Positions 36,163 through 45,308 of a stretch of 64,000 bases of DNA are shown piece by piece. The DNA is taken from NCBI GenBank assembly GCA_025612375.1, contig JAAXKN010000003.1:45162-109161 (forward strand). The letters run 5' to 3'. A model generated the notes under the pieces. That model saw only the letters and a list, made by a program, of their open reading frames with translations. It did not search any database and was not told the DNA's origin. A program made the translations under genes and the position numbers. The stretch's first letter is position 1. Every line of letters begins with the position of its first letter. This DNA comes from Ignavibacteria bacterium. GTDB lineage: Bacteria; Bacteroidota; Ignavibacteria; Ignavibacteriales; SURF-24.

Positions 36163-36843
36163 CTACTCCGAACTATTTATTTTTTTCCATTTTTCAGTTA
36201 ATATCGTGGACTGTTCAGCTTTCCAGTCCTTAATTTTCTTAAAGTTCCCCGATAAGAGTACTTCAGGCACTTTCAAGCCCCGGTAATCAGCCGGACGGGT
36301 AAAGTAAGGGGCCTCAACAATATTCCCATCCTGGAAAGAATCTTCCAGTGCTGATTCGCTATCGCCCAAGACTCCGGGAATGAGTCTAACAATAGCATCG
36401 ACAACGACCAGAGCGGGCAGTTCCCCGCCGCTGAGGACAAAGTTGCCTATTGAAATTTCGTCTGTAGCGAAAGCTTCTCTAACCCTGTCGTCAATTCCCT
36501 TATAATGACCAGCAATTACCATTAAGTTTTCAGCAATAGAGAACTTATTGGCCAGTTGTTGATTAAATATTTTTCCCTTAGGACAGCTATAAATTACGTG
36601 CTGGTATTTCCTCTGGCTGAACAAATATTCAATGCATTCAAAGAACGGTTCAGGTTTAAGGAGCATGCCAGCTCCTCCACCGAAAGGCTTATCGTCAATT
36701 GTCTTATGTTTATCGTGCGCATAGTCGCGCAGGTTATGAACTACAATTTCAACTTTCTTAAAATCCTGCGCTCTTTTGATAATGCTTGTATTAAGCGGAC
36801 TAGTAAGCAGATCCGGAACCGCAGAAATTATATCAATCCTCAT
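36163..36843 (-). CDS. trmD: tRNA (guanine-N1)-methyltransferase
   Basis: SPOUT-class methyltransferase that methylates G37 of tRNAs reading CNN and some other codons, preventing +1 frameshifts. The knot motifs LVVIAGHYKGIDDRV and SIGNFVLSGGELPALVVVDAIVRLIPGVLG are complete. I chose the ATG at 36843, giving 226 residues: it begins MRIDII as in family members, overlaps the rimM stop by 11 bases (ATGAGGATTGA), and has GAAGAAGAGG upstream. An ATG at 36867 adds eight residues inside rimM. Confidence 0.97.
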   Translation of the reverse strand: MRIDIISAVPDLLTSPLNTSIIKRAQDFKKVEIVVHNLRDYAHDKHKTIDDKPFGGGAGMLLKPEPFFECIEYLFSQRKYQHVIYSCPKGKIFNQQLANKFSIAENLMVIAGHYKGIDDRVREAFATDEISIGNFVLSGGELPALVVVDAIVRLIPGVLGDSESALEDSFQDGNIVEAPYFTRPADYRGLKVPEVLLSGNFKKIKDWKAEQSTILTEKWKKINSSE

Positions 36844-37366
36844 CGTCCTCTTCTTCGAAAATATCACCGCCTGGTCTTAAGACCAGAATCTTGTTAATGG
36901 GGTCAAAACTCTCGACATAGTCACTAACAGCAGGAATCAGTAATTCCCCTTCAGATAAGTCCTTAATGACATAGACATCATTGGCAGGAAGGCTGAGAAC
37001 GTCAACCAGATTACCAATGAGCCCGCCATTACGGAAGACCCGGCTGCCGATCAGGTCGTGAATAAAATAGGTATTTTCTTCAAGACCGATCAGATTATCC
37101 TGGTCCACGAAGATTCTTTTGCCGAGGAGGAATTCAACTTCGCGGGCGCTGTTAAAATTCTTAAACTTAACAGACCATACTTTGCCCGTATGGATTACCT
37201 TCTCAACAGAGAACTTCTTTTTATCGCCAAAGACGTCAATATAGACGTCATTAAGCTTCATTAACCGTTCAGGACTATCTGAGTAAGGGATTACATTTAC
37301 AAAGCCTCCCGTTTCGAAGAGGCTTTTTATTTCAGCTATTAAATAATACTCACTCACTATTTTCAA
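36833..37366 (-). CDS. rimM: Ribosome maturation factor RimM
   Basis: Assists 16S rRNA processing and 30S head assembly by binding uS19. The 177-residue protein has the two usual domains: an N-terminal RimM barrel (VNVIPYSDSPERL, VEFLLGKRIFVD) and a C-terminal PRC barrel (YFIHDLIGSRVF, IGNLVDVLSLPANDVYVIK, ELLIPAV, ILVLRPGGDIFEEED). The conserved KIL-V-PGGD-like ending is easily seen. It is 13 bases past the khpA stop and overlaps trmD. The first residues differ from most homologues, and the usual G-x-hGKhxGxhG motif is weak (TGGFVNVIPY). Confidence 0.93.
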   Translation of the reverse strand: MKIVSEYYLIAEIKSLFETGGFVNVIPYSDSPERLMKLNDVYIDVFGDKKKFSVEKVIHTGKVWSVKFKNFNSAREVEFLLGKRIFVDQDNLIGLEENTYFIHDLIGSRVFRNGGLIGNLVDVLSLPANDVYVIKDLSEGELLIPAVSDYVESFDPINKILVLRPGGDIFEEEDDED

Positions 37367-37372
37367 GTCAGC

Positions 37373-37388
37373 CTGGACTTTAGTCCAG
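37373..37388. repeat. Perfect 16-bp palindrome over the khpA stop codon
   Basis: CTGGACT-TT-AGTCCAG spans the last codons and stop of khpA (minus strand). It has the same layout as the palindromes at 325-338 and 28659-28672 and lies just before the rimM ribosome-binding region, so it could also be a small translational-coupling hairpin. Confidence 0.4.
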
Positions 37389-37613
37389 AATTTCCAGAAC
37401 TACGCGTTTGCCTTCTTTAGCAGCGACAGCTGTCAGCAATGTTCTCATAGCCTGAGCAGTTTTGCCCTGCTTACCAATCACCTTACCAACGTCTTCCGCA
37501 CTGACTTTAAGAGACAGCACGATCTTATTGTCTTCCGAGCTTTTTTCTTCGATACTTACGCCATCTGGGTTGTCCACAAGATGCTTTGCGATAAATTCAA
37601 TGAATTCTTTCAT
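37380..37613 (-). CDS. khpA: KH-domain RNA-binding protein KhpA
   Basis: A 77-residue KH domain protein of the YlqC/KhpA family that binds RNA, often with KhpB/Jag. The central GKVIGKQGKTAQAMRTLLTAVAAKEGKRVVLEI is the type II KH GxxG region. It sits between rpsP and rimM, the usual position. GAGGG is found upstream of the ATG. A palindrome covers its stop codon. Confidence 0.95.
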   Translation of the reverse strand: MKEFIEFIAKHLVDNPDGVSIEEKSSEDNKIVLSLKVSAEDVGKVIGKQGKTAQAMRTLLTAVAAKEGKRVVLEILD

Positions 37614-37698
37614 TTTTTAACCCTCTTAAGTTTAAGCGAAGAGTACTTAGTTAGTGATCTGAAACCCTCCAAAAGTTTCCTTTTTTTATAAGAACGCT

Positions 37699-38145
37699 TT
37701 AGGCAGGATTTTCATCGGAAGTAGTACTCTTTACTTCCGTGACTTCCTTTGGCTGCTCTTTAGCTGATGCTGTCCCTTCTGCTGCACCAGATTTAGACTG
37801 TTTTTTGGCCGAACCAACTTTGGCTTCATTAAGTTTAGACCACGCTTCAAATTTAGAATTTGCCTCTGTTTCAGGCAGACCCTTTTTTGACAATTCCTTT
37901 TTGAGCAAAATACCCTTTTTGCTTAAAAGGTTTTTGACGGTGTCTGTAGGCTGGGCACCAACTCCAAGCCAGTAAAGAGCCCTGTCTTCTTTTATATCGA
38001 TAGTAGCAGGATCGGTAAGCGGATTATACAATCCAATAGCTTCCAAAAACTTTCCATCTCTTGGGGCGCGTGAATCAGCAGCAACCACTTTATAAATCGG
38101 CTGTTTCTTTTTACCCATTCTTCTTAATCTTAGCTTAACTGCCAA
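37699..38145 (-). CDS. rpsP: Ribosomal protein bS16 with extended tail
   Basis: Small-subunit protein bS16. The first ~80 residues ([64 protein letters not shown]) are textbook; the 148-residue length exceeds the usual 80-90. The extra C-terminal part is Lys/Glu/Ala/Ser-rich ([21 protein letters not shown]) and likely disordered, a feature seen in several Bacteroidota. It follows ffh by 51 bases. Confidence 0.97.
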   Translation of the reverse strand: MAVKLRLRRMGKKKQPIYKVVAADSRAPRDGKFLEAIGLYNPLTDPATIDIKEDRALYWLGVGAQPTDTVKNLLSKKGILLKKELSKKGLPETEANSKFEAWSKLNEAKVGSAKKQSKSGAAEGTASAKEQPKEVTEVKSTTSDENPA

Positions 38146-38196
38146 ATTATTTGTTCCTCCGAGTTATATATTACGTTATATCAATTTATTCTAAAA

Positions 38197-39537
38197 TCAA
38201 TTAATTTTAAAGTTCTTTAGTCCCGCGAAAGGATTTTTCCTTCCGCCCATAGATGATGAGTTAATCATTTTCATCATTTTCTGCATTTCCTGGAACTGTT
38301 TAATCAGGCGGTTAACCTCCTGAATGCTAGTTCCGCTGCCGCGGGCGATTCTTTTTCTGCGGCCGCCGTTAAGGATTTTCGGCGCTGATCTTTCCTGTTT
38401 AGTCATCGACTGTATAATTGCCTCAACTCTAAGGAGCTGTTTGTCGTCGATGTCGGCATTTTTAATCTGCGAGCCGATGCCCGGGATCATGCCTATAATG
38501 GATTTGAGAGAACCCATTTTTTTGATCATCTTAATTTGCTTAAGAAAATCTTCAAAGTCAAACTTATTCTCCCTTAAGCGGCCTTCCAGTTCCTGAGCTT
38601 CAACTTCATCGAACTGTTCCTGGGCTTTTTCGACCAAAGAGACAATGTCTCCTTTTCCCAGGATTCTGGAAGCCATGCGTTCGGGATAAAAAGGCTCAAT
38701 TGAGTCGAGCTTTTCGCCAAGGCTGATAAACTTAATCGGTTTATCCACCACGGCACGAATAGAAAGAGCGCAGCCGCCTCTTGTATCGCCATCGAGCTTA
38801 GTAAGAACAATTCCGTCGAAATTAACTTTCTCGTGGAATGCCCTGGCAGAATTAACGGCATCCTGCCCTGTCATTGAATCTACCACGAAGAGTGTTTCAG
38901 AGGGATTAACGTTCTGCTTAATGGCAGAAACCTCCTGCATCATCTCCTCGTCGACGTGAAGGCGTCCAGCGGTATCTATTATCAAAGTATCGAGCCCGTT
39001 TTCCTTTGCGTAGGAGACGGCATCCTTTGCAATCTTAACGGCATCCTTGTGGTCTGCCGAAAAAACCGGAACGCTGATCTGGCTTCCCAGCTGCTTAAGC
39101 TGATCTATAGCAGCAGGCCTGTAAACGTCATCAGCAACTAAAAGAACTTTTCTATTTTTGGATTTAAGCGATTTAGCCAGTTTAGCGCTAAAGGTGGTTT
39201 TACCACTTCCCTGAAGGCCTACCATCAGGATTACCGAAGGGCTAGAACCGCTTAGTTTTATTTCGGACTGGCTATTGCCCATAAGGGCAGTCAGTTCATC
39301 ATATATAATCTTTGTTATCTGCTGGCCGGGGGTAATAGAGTTCAGGACTTCGCGTCCCACGGCCTTAGCATTAACGTCATCAATAAACTTTTTTGCGACT
39401 TTATAGTTAACGTCAGCATCTAAAAGTACACGGCGTATCTCACGTAAGCTATCGGAAATATTGCTTTCAGTTAATCTACCCTGTCCACTTATTTTCTTAA
39501 GAGCTGTTTCCAGCTTGTATGTTAAATCTTCGAACAT
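38197..39537 (-). CDS. ffh: Signal recognition particle GTPase Ffh
   Basis: Bacterial SRP54 homologue that binds signal sequences and 4.5S RNA and delivers nascent membrane proteins to FtsY. The 446 residues include the N domain, G domain (GLQGSGKTTFSAKLA, VLLVADDVYRPAAIDQL, DTAGRLHVDEEMM, TKLDGDTRGG) and the Met-rich M domain with RRKRIARGSGTSIQEVNRLIKQF for RNA binding and MQKMMKMINSSSMGG at the end. It is the first gene of the operon running to rplS, adjacent to atpG on its upstream side. Confidence 0.98.
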   Translation of the reverse strand: MFEDLTYKLETALKKISGQGRLTESNISDSLREIRRVLLDADVNYKVAKKFIDDVNAKAVGREVLNSITPGQQITKIIYDELTALMGNSQSEIKLSGSSPSVILMVGLQGSGKTTFSAKLAKSLKSKNRKVLLVADDVYRPAAIDQLKQLGSQISVPVFSADHKDAVKIAKDAVSYAKENGLDTLIIDTAGRLHVDEEMMQEVSAIKQNVNPSETLFVVDSMTGQDAVNSARAFHEKVNFDGIVLTKLDGDTRGGCALSIRAVVDKPIKFISLGEKLDSIEPFYPERMASRILGKGDIVSLVEKAQEQFDEVEAQELEGRLRENKFDFEDFLKQIKMIKKMGSLKSIIGMIPGIGSQIKNADIDDKQLLRVEAIIQSMTKQERSAPKILNGGRRKRIARGSGTSIQEVNRLIKQFQEMQKMMKMINSSSMGGRKNPFAGLKNFKIN

Positions 39538-39600
39538 ATAATTTTAAAAAATGACACTAAATTTAGCTAATTTTCCGGATTTTTTCAAATATTTTTATTT

Positions 39601-40485
39601 TTATTCACCTTTTAAAGCGTTTGCGCCGCTTACAATCTCCAGAATTTCCGTAGTAATTGCCGCCTGGCGTTCCCTGTTAAAGCGCAACTGCAGAACTTTA
39701 ATTAGCTCTTTAGCATTTTCGGTAGCCATATCCATGGCCGTCATTCTTGCGCCTAATTCAGAAGCGTTGGATTCGAGTAAAATCCTCCACATCTGAGAAT
39801 TAAGGTGTTTGGGAAGCAGATTATTCAAGATGACTGTTCTATCAGGTTCATATATATAGTCAGTATTTATCTTGCCTTCAACGTCATTATTAGTAACCCT
39901 GGGAACGGGCAAGAGCTGTTCGATTGTAATTCTCTGCTGCATTACTGATTTAAATTCATTAAAGACCACGAGAACGCGGTCTATTTCCCCGGAGAGGAAA
40001 CGTTTTTTAAGGTCGTTTACAATGCCCGCAGCAGCCGGAAACTGGAGGTCGGAGAAGACGCCTGAAAGTTCACCCAGCATTTTATAATTTCTTCTGCTGA
40101 AGTGGTCGGCACCTTTTTTTCCGATTGGATAGATATAAAGGTTTCCGGATTCATAATAATCCCTGTAGTCTTCGTGTATAAGCCTGGTAGCCTCACGTAT
40201 GAGGTTCATATTAAAGCCGCCGCAGAGACCCCTGTCGGAGGTTACGACAACGACAGCCACATTGTTAACCGGTCTTTGGGCAAGAAGCGGGTTATTTATA
40301 TTACTGTCTATTGATACCAGCTGTCTGAACAGATCGGATATTTTTCTTGAATAGGGCCTGGCATTTATGATGTTTTCCTGGGCTCTTCTCAGTTTAGCAG
40401 CAGCCACCATTTTCATGGCTTTAGTAATCTGCTGCGTACTCTTCACACCGATTATTCTTCTTTTGATGTCCCTTAATGTAGCCAT
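39601..40485 (-). CDS. atpG: ATP synthase F1 gamma subunit
   Basis: Central rotor shaft of the F1 motor. The 294-residue product begins MATLRDIKRRIIGVKSTQQITKAMKMVAAAKLRRAQ and ends with the other long helix ELIKVLQLRFNRERQAAITTEILEIVSGANAL, the two forming the coiled coil; the middle holds the VVVTSDRGLCGGFN core. It follows atpA by about 205 bases that contain a perfect hairpin (described separately), rather than the usual few bases. No atpD or atpC follows; ffh does. Confidence 0.98.
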   Translation of the reverse strand: MATLRDIKRRIIGVKSTQQITKAMKMVAAAKLRRAQENIINARPYSRKISDLFRQLVSIDSNINNPLLAQRPVNNVAVVVVTSDRGLCGGFNMNLIREATRLIHEDYRDYYESGNLYIYPIGKKGADHFSRRNYKMLGELSGVFSDLQFPAAAGIVNDLKKRFLSGEIDRVLVVFNEFKSVMQQRITIEQLLPVPRVTNNDVEGKINTDYIYEPDRTVILNNLLPKHLNSQMWRILLESNASELGARMTAMDMATENAKELIKVLQLRFNRERQAAITTEILEIVSGANALKGE

Positions 40486-40629
40486 TTTAATTAAATTTTG
40501 GGGTTAAAACATCACTGTAATTTAAAATAAAACATTTTTCATTAACAACAAGTCTAAAAGCTTTTGAGCAGTTCCAGTTAAAGCTGCATAATTTGAAAAA
40601 AGTCTTTTAGATAACACACTGCCATAAAT

Positions 40630-40664
40630 TATAAATCTTGCCTTTTTGAGGGGCAAGATTTATA
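40630..40664 (-). promoter_or_regulatory. Perfect 13-bp hairpin between atpA and atpG
   Basis: Stem TATAAATCTTGCC/GGCAAGATTTATA with a 9-nt loop, about 27 bases past the atpA stop. There is no strong T-tract on the minus strand, so it is more likely an mRNA stabiliser, RNase processing site or partial attenuator that adjusts the alpha:gamma ratio than a full terminator. Mechanism is inferred. Confidence 0.6.
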
Positions 40665-40690
40665 AAAGAATTCAGTTAAGGCGCAGGGCC

Positions 40691-42244
40691 TTATTTTTCA
40701 GAAGCCTTGAATTTAGGCAAGAACTCTTCAATAGCACTTTTCAGTTTAGCGATTGTTGTTTCCTTGAGTTCCCTTTCGACCCTGATAGTATCCAGAATGT
40801 CGACATACTTCAATTCAATGAACTCCAGAAGTTCCTTTTCAAAGCGTTTTACGTCCTCGACCGGTATAGATTCCAGGTAGTCGTTTGTGCCTGCAAAGAC
40901 GCTGACGATCTGTTTTTCGACAGGGATAGGGTTATACTGCCCCTGTTTCAAGAGTTCGACCAGGCGGGCACCTTTTGACAGTGTGCGCTGGGTAGCCTTA
41001 TCGAGGTCGCTACCGAACTTGGCAAAAGCCTCTAGCTCCCTGTACTGAGCAAGGTCGAGTTTCAGAGATCCGGAGACCTTTCTCATTGCCTTAACCTGCG
41101 CGTTACCGCCCACACGTGAAACGCTTATACCGACGTTAATAGCGGGTCTGACGCCAGCGTTAAAGAGGTTAGGCTCCAGGTAGATCTGGCCGTCTGTAAT
41201 TGAGATAACGTTTGTAGGGATATAAGCCGAAACGTCGCCCTGCTGAGTTTCAATGACAGGCAGAGCCGTAAGGCTGCCGCCGCCAAGTTCGTCGTTTAAT
41301 TTTGAAGCGCGTTCAAGCAATCTTGAATGCAGGTAGAATACGTCGCCCGGAAAGGCTTCACGTCCCGGGGGTCTTCTTAGCAGCAGCGAAACTTCGCGGT
41401 AAGCCGCAGCCTGCTTCGAGAGATCGTCATAAATAACCAAGGCGTCGCGGCCTGAGTCTCTGAAGAATTCCCCCAAAGTAGCTCCGGAATATGGAGCAAT
41501 AAACTGCAGGGGGGCAGATTCTGAAGCAGAAGCCACGATAACAGCTGTATAATCCATAGCGCCGTGTTCATGGAGCTTGGCTACAACCTGTGCAATTGTA
41601 GAAGACTTCTGCCCGATTGCAACATAAATACAGTAAACTGGTTTAACACCGATCTTTTTGGCATCTTCGGTATGTGTATACTTTTGATTAATAATAGTAT
41701 CAACTGCAATAATTGTTTTACCGGTCTGGCGGTCGCCAATGATAAGCTCTCTTTGTCCGCGTCCGATTGGAATCATAGCATCCACGGCCGTAATACCTGT
41801 CTGCAGAGGCTGTTTAACAGGGGCGCGGGCAATAACGCCAAGAGCTTTTCTTTCAATGGGAAGGAACTGCTCGGTGTGAACAGGACCTTTTCCATCAATA
41901 GGCAGTCCGAGAGGATTGATTACCCTTCCAAGCATTGCTTCACCAACAGGGAAGGAGGCAACACGTTTGGTTCTTCTAACTGTATCGCCTTCCTTTACGA
42001 GGGAGTAATCACCAAAAAGGACGCATCCGACGCTATCTTCCTCGAGGTTAAGCACCATACCAAAAACATCATGCGGAAACTCTATAAGCTCGCTAGCCAT
42101 AACCTTAGACAAACCGTAAACGCGTGCAATACCATCACCGATCTGAAGGACGGTACCGACGTCATAAACATCCACTTCGTTGTCGAAGCCGGCCAGCTGT
42201 TTTCTCAAAATTGCAGATACTTCATCAGGTCTAACTTCTGCCAT
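40691..42244 (-). CDS. atpA: ATP synthase F1 alpha subunit
   Basis: Non-catalytic nucleotide-binding subunit of F1. The 517-residue length is standard. The Walker A loop is GDRQTGKT (170-177), the Walker B region [11 protein letters not shown], and the catalytic-site arginine is in the [10 protein letters not shown] motif. AAAGGAAA precedes the ATG. It is downstream of atpH by 28 bases. Confidence 0.99.
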   Translation of the reverse strand: MAEVRPDEVSAILRKQLAGFDNEVDVYDVGTVLQIGDGIARVYGLSKVMASELIEFPHDVFGMVLNLEEDSVGCVLFGDYSLVKEGDTVRRTKRVASFPVGEAMLGRVINPLGLPIDGKGPVHTEQFLPIERKALGVIARAPVKQPLQTGITAVDAMIPIGRGQRELIIGDRQTGKTIIAVDTIINQKYTHTEDAKKIGVKPVYCIYVAIGQKSSTIAQVVAKLHEHGAMDYTAVIVASASESAPLQFIAPYSGATLGEFFRDSGRDALVIYDDLSKQAAAYREVSLLLRRPPGREAFPGDVFYLHSRLLERASKLNDELGGGSLTALPVIETQQGDVSAYIPTNVISITDGQIYLEPNLFNAGVRPAINVGISVSRVGGNAQVKAMRKVSGSLKLDLAQYRELEAFAKFGSDLDKATQRTLSKGARLVELLKQGQYNPIPVEKQIVSVFAGTNDYLESIPVEDVKRFEKELLEFIELKYVDILDTIRVERELKETTIAKLKSAIEEFLPKFKASEK

Positions 42245-42272
42245 TTCTATTTCCTTTAAATTTAATCTAAAC

Positions 42273-42827
42273 TTAGTTCAGTGAGGAATCACCCTTCATG
42301 AACTGCTCCTTCAGCAGTTCGAGCTGATGGTACAGTGAGGCATCCAAAACCGTATCTTCGATTTTAACGATAAAGCCCCCAAGTAAGTTCCTGTTAATCT
42401 GCAAGGAAAGTCTTACTTTCTTACGGGTATATTCCTCAAGTTTAATTGTTAGTTTACTTTTCTGTTCATCGGAGAACTCCGATGCGCTGGTAACCTCAGC
42501 GTTAACAATTCCCAGTTTTTTATCTCTTAAGTCGAGAAATCGCCTGATCATGTCAAAAAGCAGATTTTCCCTGTTTTTCCTCACAATAAAGAGCAGAAAA
42601 TTCAGTGAATCGTGGCTGATATTATTTTCAAACACCTTCAGAAGCACCTGCTCCTTGTCGTAGGTTTTAATCACCGGGCTGGTAAGCATCACCTTAAACT
42701 CTCGTGACTGCCTGATGGTATTAAAAACCGATTCCATGTCAGAGGATATCTGCTCAAAGAGATCCTTCTCTGAAGCAAGCTGCATCAGAGCGTTAGCGTA
42801 TCTAGTGGAAATGTTAAAATTGCTCAT
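42273..42827 (-). CDS. atpH: ATP synthase F1 delta subunit (OSCP)
   Basis: Peripheral-stalk subunit joining the alpha/beta head to the b dimer. 184 residues, with the conserved N-terminal [17 protein letters not shown] helical domain and C-terminal [29 protein letters not shown]. The start codon follows the atpF stop by 2 bases, so coupling is expected. Confidence 0.96.
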   Translation of the reverse strand: MSNFNISTRYANALMQLASEKDLFEQISSDMESVFNTIRQSREFKVMLTSPVIKTYDKEQVLLKVFENNISHDSLNFLLFIVRKNRENLLFDMIRRFLDLRDKKLGIVNAEVTSASEFSDEQKSKLTIKLEEYTRKKVRLSLQINRNLLGGFIVKIEDTVLDASLYHQLELLKEQFMKGDSSLN

Positions 42828-42829
42828 AA

Positions 42830-43378
42830 TCAGTTTTTCGGTAAATCATTAATAAATCTATCAACCAGATGCATTTGCTTTTCCTTATCGAGGTTTTCCC
42901 TAAGGAGTTTCTCTGCCGCCTGAATAGCAATCAGGGCAACCTGGCCTTTTAACGACTCGAAAGCCTCATCGTTTTTGCGTTTGATCTCGGCAGTTGCGGC
43001 ATCGAGCATTTTTTTTGCTTCAGCTTTGCTGTCTGAAAGAATCTGTTCTTTTAGTTTTTCAGCAAATTCCCTGCCCTGAGCGATAACTTTCTGAGCCTCT
43101 TCCTCGGTTCTGGCCATGGCTTCTTTGTTCTCAGCTAAAAGCCTTTCGCCTTCCAGACGGGCTTTCTCAGCCTTGTCGAGGGAATCCTTAATGAAATTTT
43201 CTCTTTCCTCCAGAATCCCGAGTATTGGCTTCCAGGCAACTTTCTTTAACAAGACTAGCAGTATTATGAAAGTAATAACCGTCCAAAAGATAAGTCCCGG
43301 ATTCACAGCAAGCAAACTTGGCTTCCCTTCTTCAGTCTCAAGCAACGCAATCAAAGCTATATTCAGCTTAACAAACAT
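42830..43378 (-). CDS. atpF: ATP synthase F0 b subunit
   Basis: Peripheral-stalk b subunit, 182 residues. One N-terminal transmembrane segment ([27 protein letters not shown]) is followed by a long charged coiled coil ending near residue 180. The family motif [12 protein letters not shown] is clear. It lies between atpE and atpH as usual. A second b' gene is not present, so the stalk is probably a homodimer. Confidence 0.97.
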   Translation of the reverse strand: MFVKLNIALIALLETEEGKPSLLAVNPGLIFWTVITFIILLVLLKKVAWKPILGILEERENFIKDSLDKAEKARLEGERLLAENKEAMARTEEEAQKVIAQGREFAEKLKEQILSDSKAEAKKMLDAATAEIKRKNDEAFESLKGQVALIAIQAAEKLLRENLDKEKQMHLVDRFINDLPKN

Positions 43379-43447
43379 ATTTACCCTTCCTTTGAATTAT
43401 TAGTCCTAAAAATAAATGGGAGTGTTATAAAAACACTCCATAAAGAC

Positions 43448-43672
43448 TCATTTCAAAGCCAATAAAATACAAATAACCAGTGCGAACAGCGAAATACCCT
43501 CAATGAGAGCCGCAGCAATGATCATTGAAGTTCTGATGTCTCCTGCAGCTTCGGGCTGCCTTCCGCTTGCTTCCATTGCTGCGCCAGCTAATTTACCAAT
43601 ACCCAAAGCACCGCCAATAACTGTTAAAGCTGCACCGAAACCGGCTGCCAAATATGCGAAATCGAAATTCAT
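43448..43672 (-). CDS. atpE: ATP synthase F0 c subunit
   Basis: Rotor-ring subunit, 74 residues: two transmembrane hairpin helices joined by the polar ARQP-type loop (SGRQPEA). The ion-carrying carboxylate is Glu58 (AALIEGISL). The known sodium-ligand pattern (Gln at the helix-1 site and Ser/Thr just after the Glu) is absent: a Lys and a Gly sit there, which argues for proton coupling. AAAAGGAG precedes the ATG. Confidence 0.97.
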   Translation of the reverse strand: MNFDFAYLAAGFGAALTVIGGALGIGKLAGAAMEASGRQPEAAGDIRTSMIIAAALIEGISLFALVICILLALK

Positions 43673-43713
43673 TTAGTTTTCTCCTTTTATTTAGACATGT
43701 ACCGTTGATTAAT

Positions 43714-44553
43714 TTAATGTTCCTGATGGACTGCCATCCCGATGAAAAGAGAAGACAGCATTGTAAAAATATAAGCCTGAATCAAGGCTACTAAAATTTC
43801 CAGCAAGTAAATAAACAGAGCAAAGGCAACTGAAACAGGGGCCACGAATATAGTCTTCAGGATAAAAATCAGTCCAAGTAAAGCCAGAATGACTATATGC
43901 CCGGCTGTCATATTTGCAAAAAGACGTATTGCCAATGCGAAAGGTCTTGTAAAGAGTCCCAGTATTTCAACAACCAGCATTACAGGTAAAAGGAACACCG
44001 GAACGCCGTGGGGAATAAGCCCCTTAAAATATCCGAAGAGGCCGTTTTTTCTAATTCCGCCTGCCTGAGTAACAAGGAATGAAATTGCCGCAAGTGTAGC
44101 CGTAACGGAAATATTGCTTGTCACAGTTGCACTATATGGGAAAAGCCCAAGGAAATTAGCAGTGAGAATAAAGAAGAAAACGGTAAGAAGGTAAGGGAGG
44201 AATTTTTCAAATCCTTTGCCGATGGTTGGCCTTGCGATATCATCGCGCACAAAGACCACCAGGAGTTCAGCTACGTTTGCAAAGCCTTTAGGGACTCTGG
44301 ATTTTTTATAGCTTTTGGACACGAAATAAAAAACCAGCACCAGAATCAGCAGGCTGAGCCACATGAATACAACGTGTTTTGTAATTGAGATGTCAATTCC
44401 AAACAGATGTATTTCTGGCAGATAAATCCTACCAAACGGTTCAAAATCTATATATTTTGAATCAAGTATATGGTGCAGGATCCATCCGCTGTCTGATTTA
44501 TTATTAGCCTGGGCCAGTGTATCGCTAACTGCTTTAACTGTATTAGCTTCCAT
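43714..44553 (-). CDS. atpB: ATP synthase F0 a subunit
   Basis: Stator channel subunit, 279 residues with five or six transmembrane segments. The essential arginine lies in PFALAIRLFANMTAGH and the conserved proton path in the EILVALIQAYIFTMLSSLFIGMA ending. The long N-terminal region before the first helix is typical of Bacteroidota-type subunits. It precedes atpE by 41 bases and follows orf131 by 14. Confidence 0.97.
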   Translation of the reverse strand: MEANTVKAVSDTLAQANNKSDSGWILHHILDSKYIDFEPFGRIYLPEIHLFGIDISITKHVVFMWLSLLILVLVFYFVSKSYKKSRVPKGFANVAELLVVFVRDDIARPTIGKGFEKFLPYLLTVFFFILTANFLGLFPYSATVTSNISVTATLAAISFLVTQAGGIRKNGLFGYFKGLIPHGVPVFLLPVMLVVEILGLFTRPFALAIRLFANMTAGHIVILALLGLIFILKTIFVAPVSVAFALFIYLLEILVALIQAYIFTMLSSLFIGMAVHQEH

Positions 44554-44567
44554 AATTTTTACCAGAT

Positions 44568-44963
44568 CTATGCTTTCTTTTGTGATATTTTCAACTGAGA
44601 TATTTTCACTCTGAAATAATTTACCTCAACTATTAAGAGTGCAATATACAAAATTGAAAAAGTAAATATAAAACCATATTTGTCAATATTCAAGAATTTC
44701 AGGAAAATTATAACAGATCCGAGAATGAGAAACATTCTGACGAGCATCCCCCCCATGTTGAACAGGAGGAAGGTTTTATTCTCCTTGTCGACCGAGTAAT
44801 TAAAGGCATATAAAGCTGCCAGGATGTTAATTAAATTAATCGCTCCGCCGTAATAAGATGCATTCAGGAATTGTGGGCCTACCGTACCTGCCTTAAAGAG
44901 AACAAAAACCAGAACAAAAACACCGAGGAACACTATCAAGATTTGACTAAGTACCTTTTTCAT
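44568..44963 (-). CDS. Small membrane protein in the ATP synthase operon
   Basis: Unassigned 131-residue protein with four predicted transmembrane helices (about 6-24, 38-56, 64-86, 94-113), a basic C-terminus and no family motif I can name. Its place between atpZ and atpB, with a 17-base overlap at its start, is where atpI-like assembly factors sit in other genomes, so an AtpI-type c-ring assembly or Mg transport role is the best guess. Confidence 0.75.
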   Translation of the reverse strand: MKKVLSQILIVFLGVFVLVFVLFKAGTVGPQFLNASYYGGAINLINILAALYAFNYSVDKENKTFLLFNMGGMLVRMFLILGSVIIFLKFLNIDKYGFIFTFSILYIALLIVEVNYFRVKISQLKISQKKA

Positions 44964-45234
44964 TTTTATTCTTCCTGTTTATCTCTAAAACTGTCTTAAT
45001 TACGTTGTAAATGCCGGCAAAACCGCCAAAGAACGACATAACGATAGTAAGAACAGGGCCAGTTCCCAGCTTTCCGTCGAGCCAGTAGCCGAGAAAGAAC
45101 ATCAGTACAATTGAAGCCGCCAGTTGAACCCCCAAGCCCAGGTAAGGGCCTATTTCGGCATATTTTCTCCCGGGATAGTTCTCAGGTGAAGAGTTTTTAT
45201 CCGAAGGGTCATTATGTTTTTCCGGCTTTTGCAT
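44947..45234 (-). CDS. atpZ: AtpZ/AtpI family protein
   Basis: A 95-residue two-helix membrane protein of the AtpZ/AtpI family. After a hydrophilic N-terminal tail, the motif IGPYLGLGVQLAASIVLMFFLGYWLDGKLGTGPVLT and GFFGGFAGIYNVIK-like second helix are diagnostic. It is the first gene of the ATP synthase cluster and probably helps rotor assembly or divalent-cation supply. It overlaps the following orf by 17 bases. Confidence 0.9.
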   Translation of the reverse strand: MQKPEKHNDPSDKNSSPENYPGRKYAEIGPYLGLGVQLAASIVLMFFLGYWLDGKLGTGPVLTIVMSFFGGFAGIYNVIKTVLEINRKNKNEKGT

Positions 45235-45308
45235 TGTTTTTTCCGGGCAGCTTAATTGTTCAGTTAAACATAACCGTTAAATTAAAGAAATTTAACAATT
45301 CAGCAAAT

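Noticed and set aside
39601..40485. Loss of atpD/atpC as a deletion
   Set aside because: A split atp locus is known in Chlorobi and Bacteroidota, and the flanking genes are intact; no scar is visible.
41564..42259. Plus-strand ORF of 231 residues opposite atpA
   Set aside because: It lies opposite a highly conserved ATP synthase alpha gene and shows Cys/Asn-rich composition unlike the real genes here.
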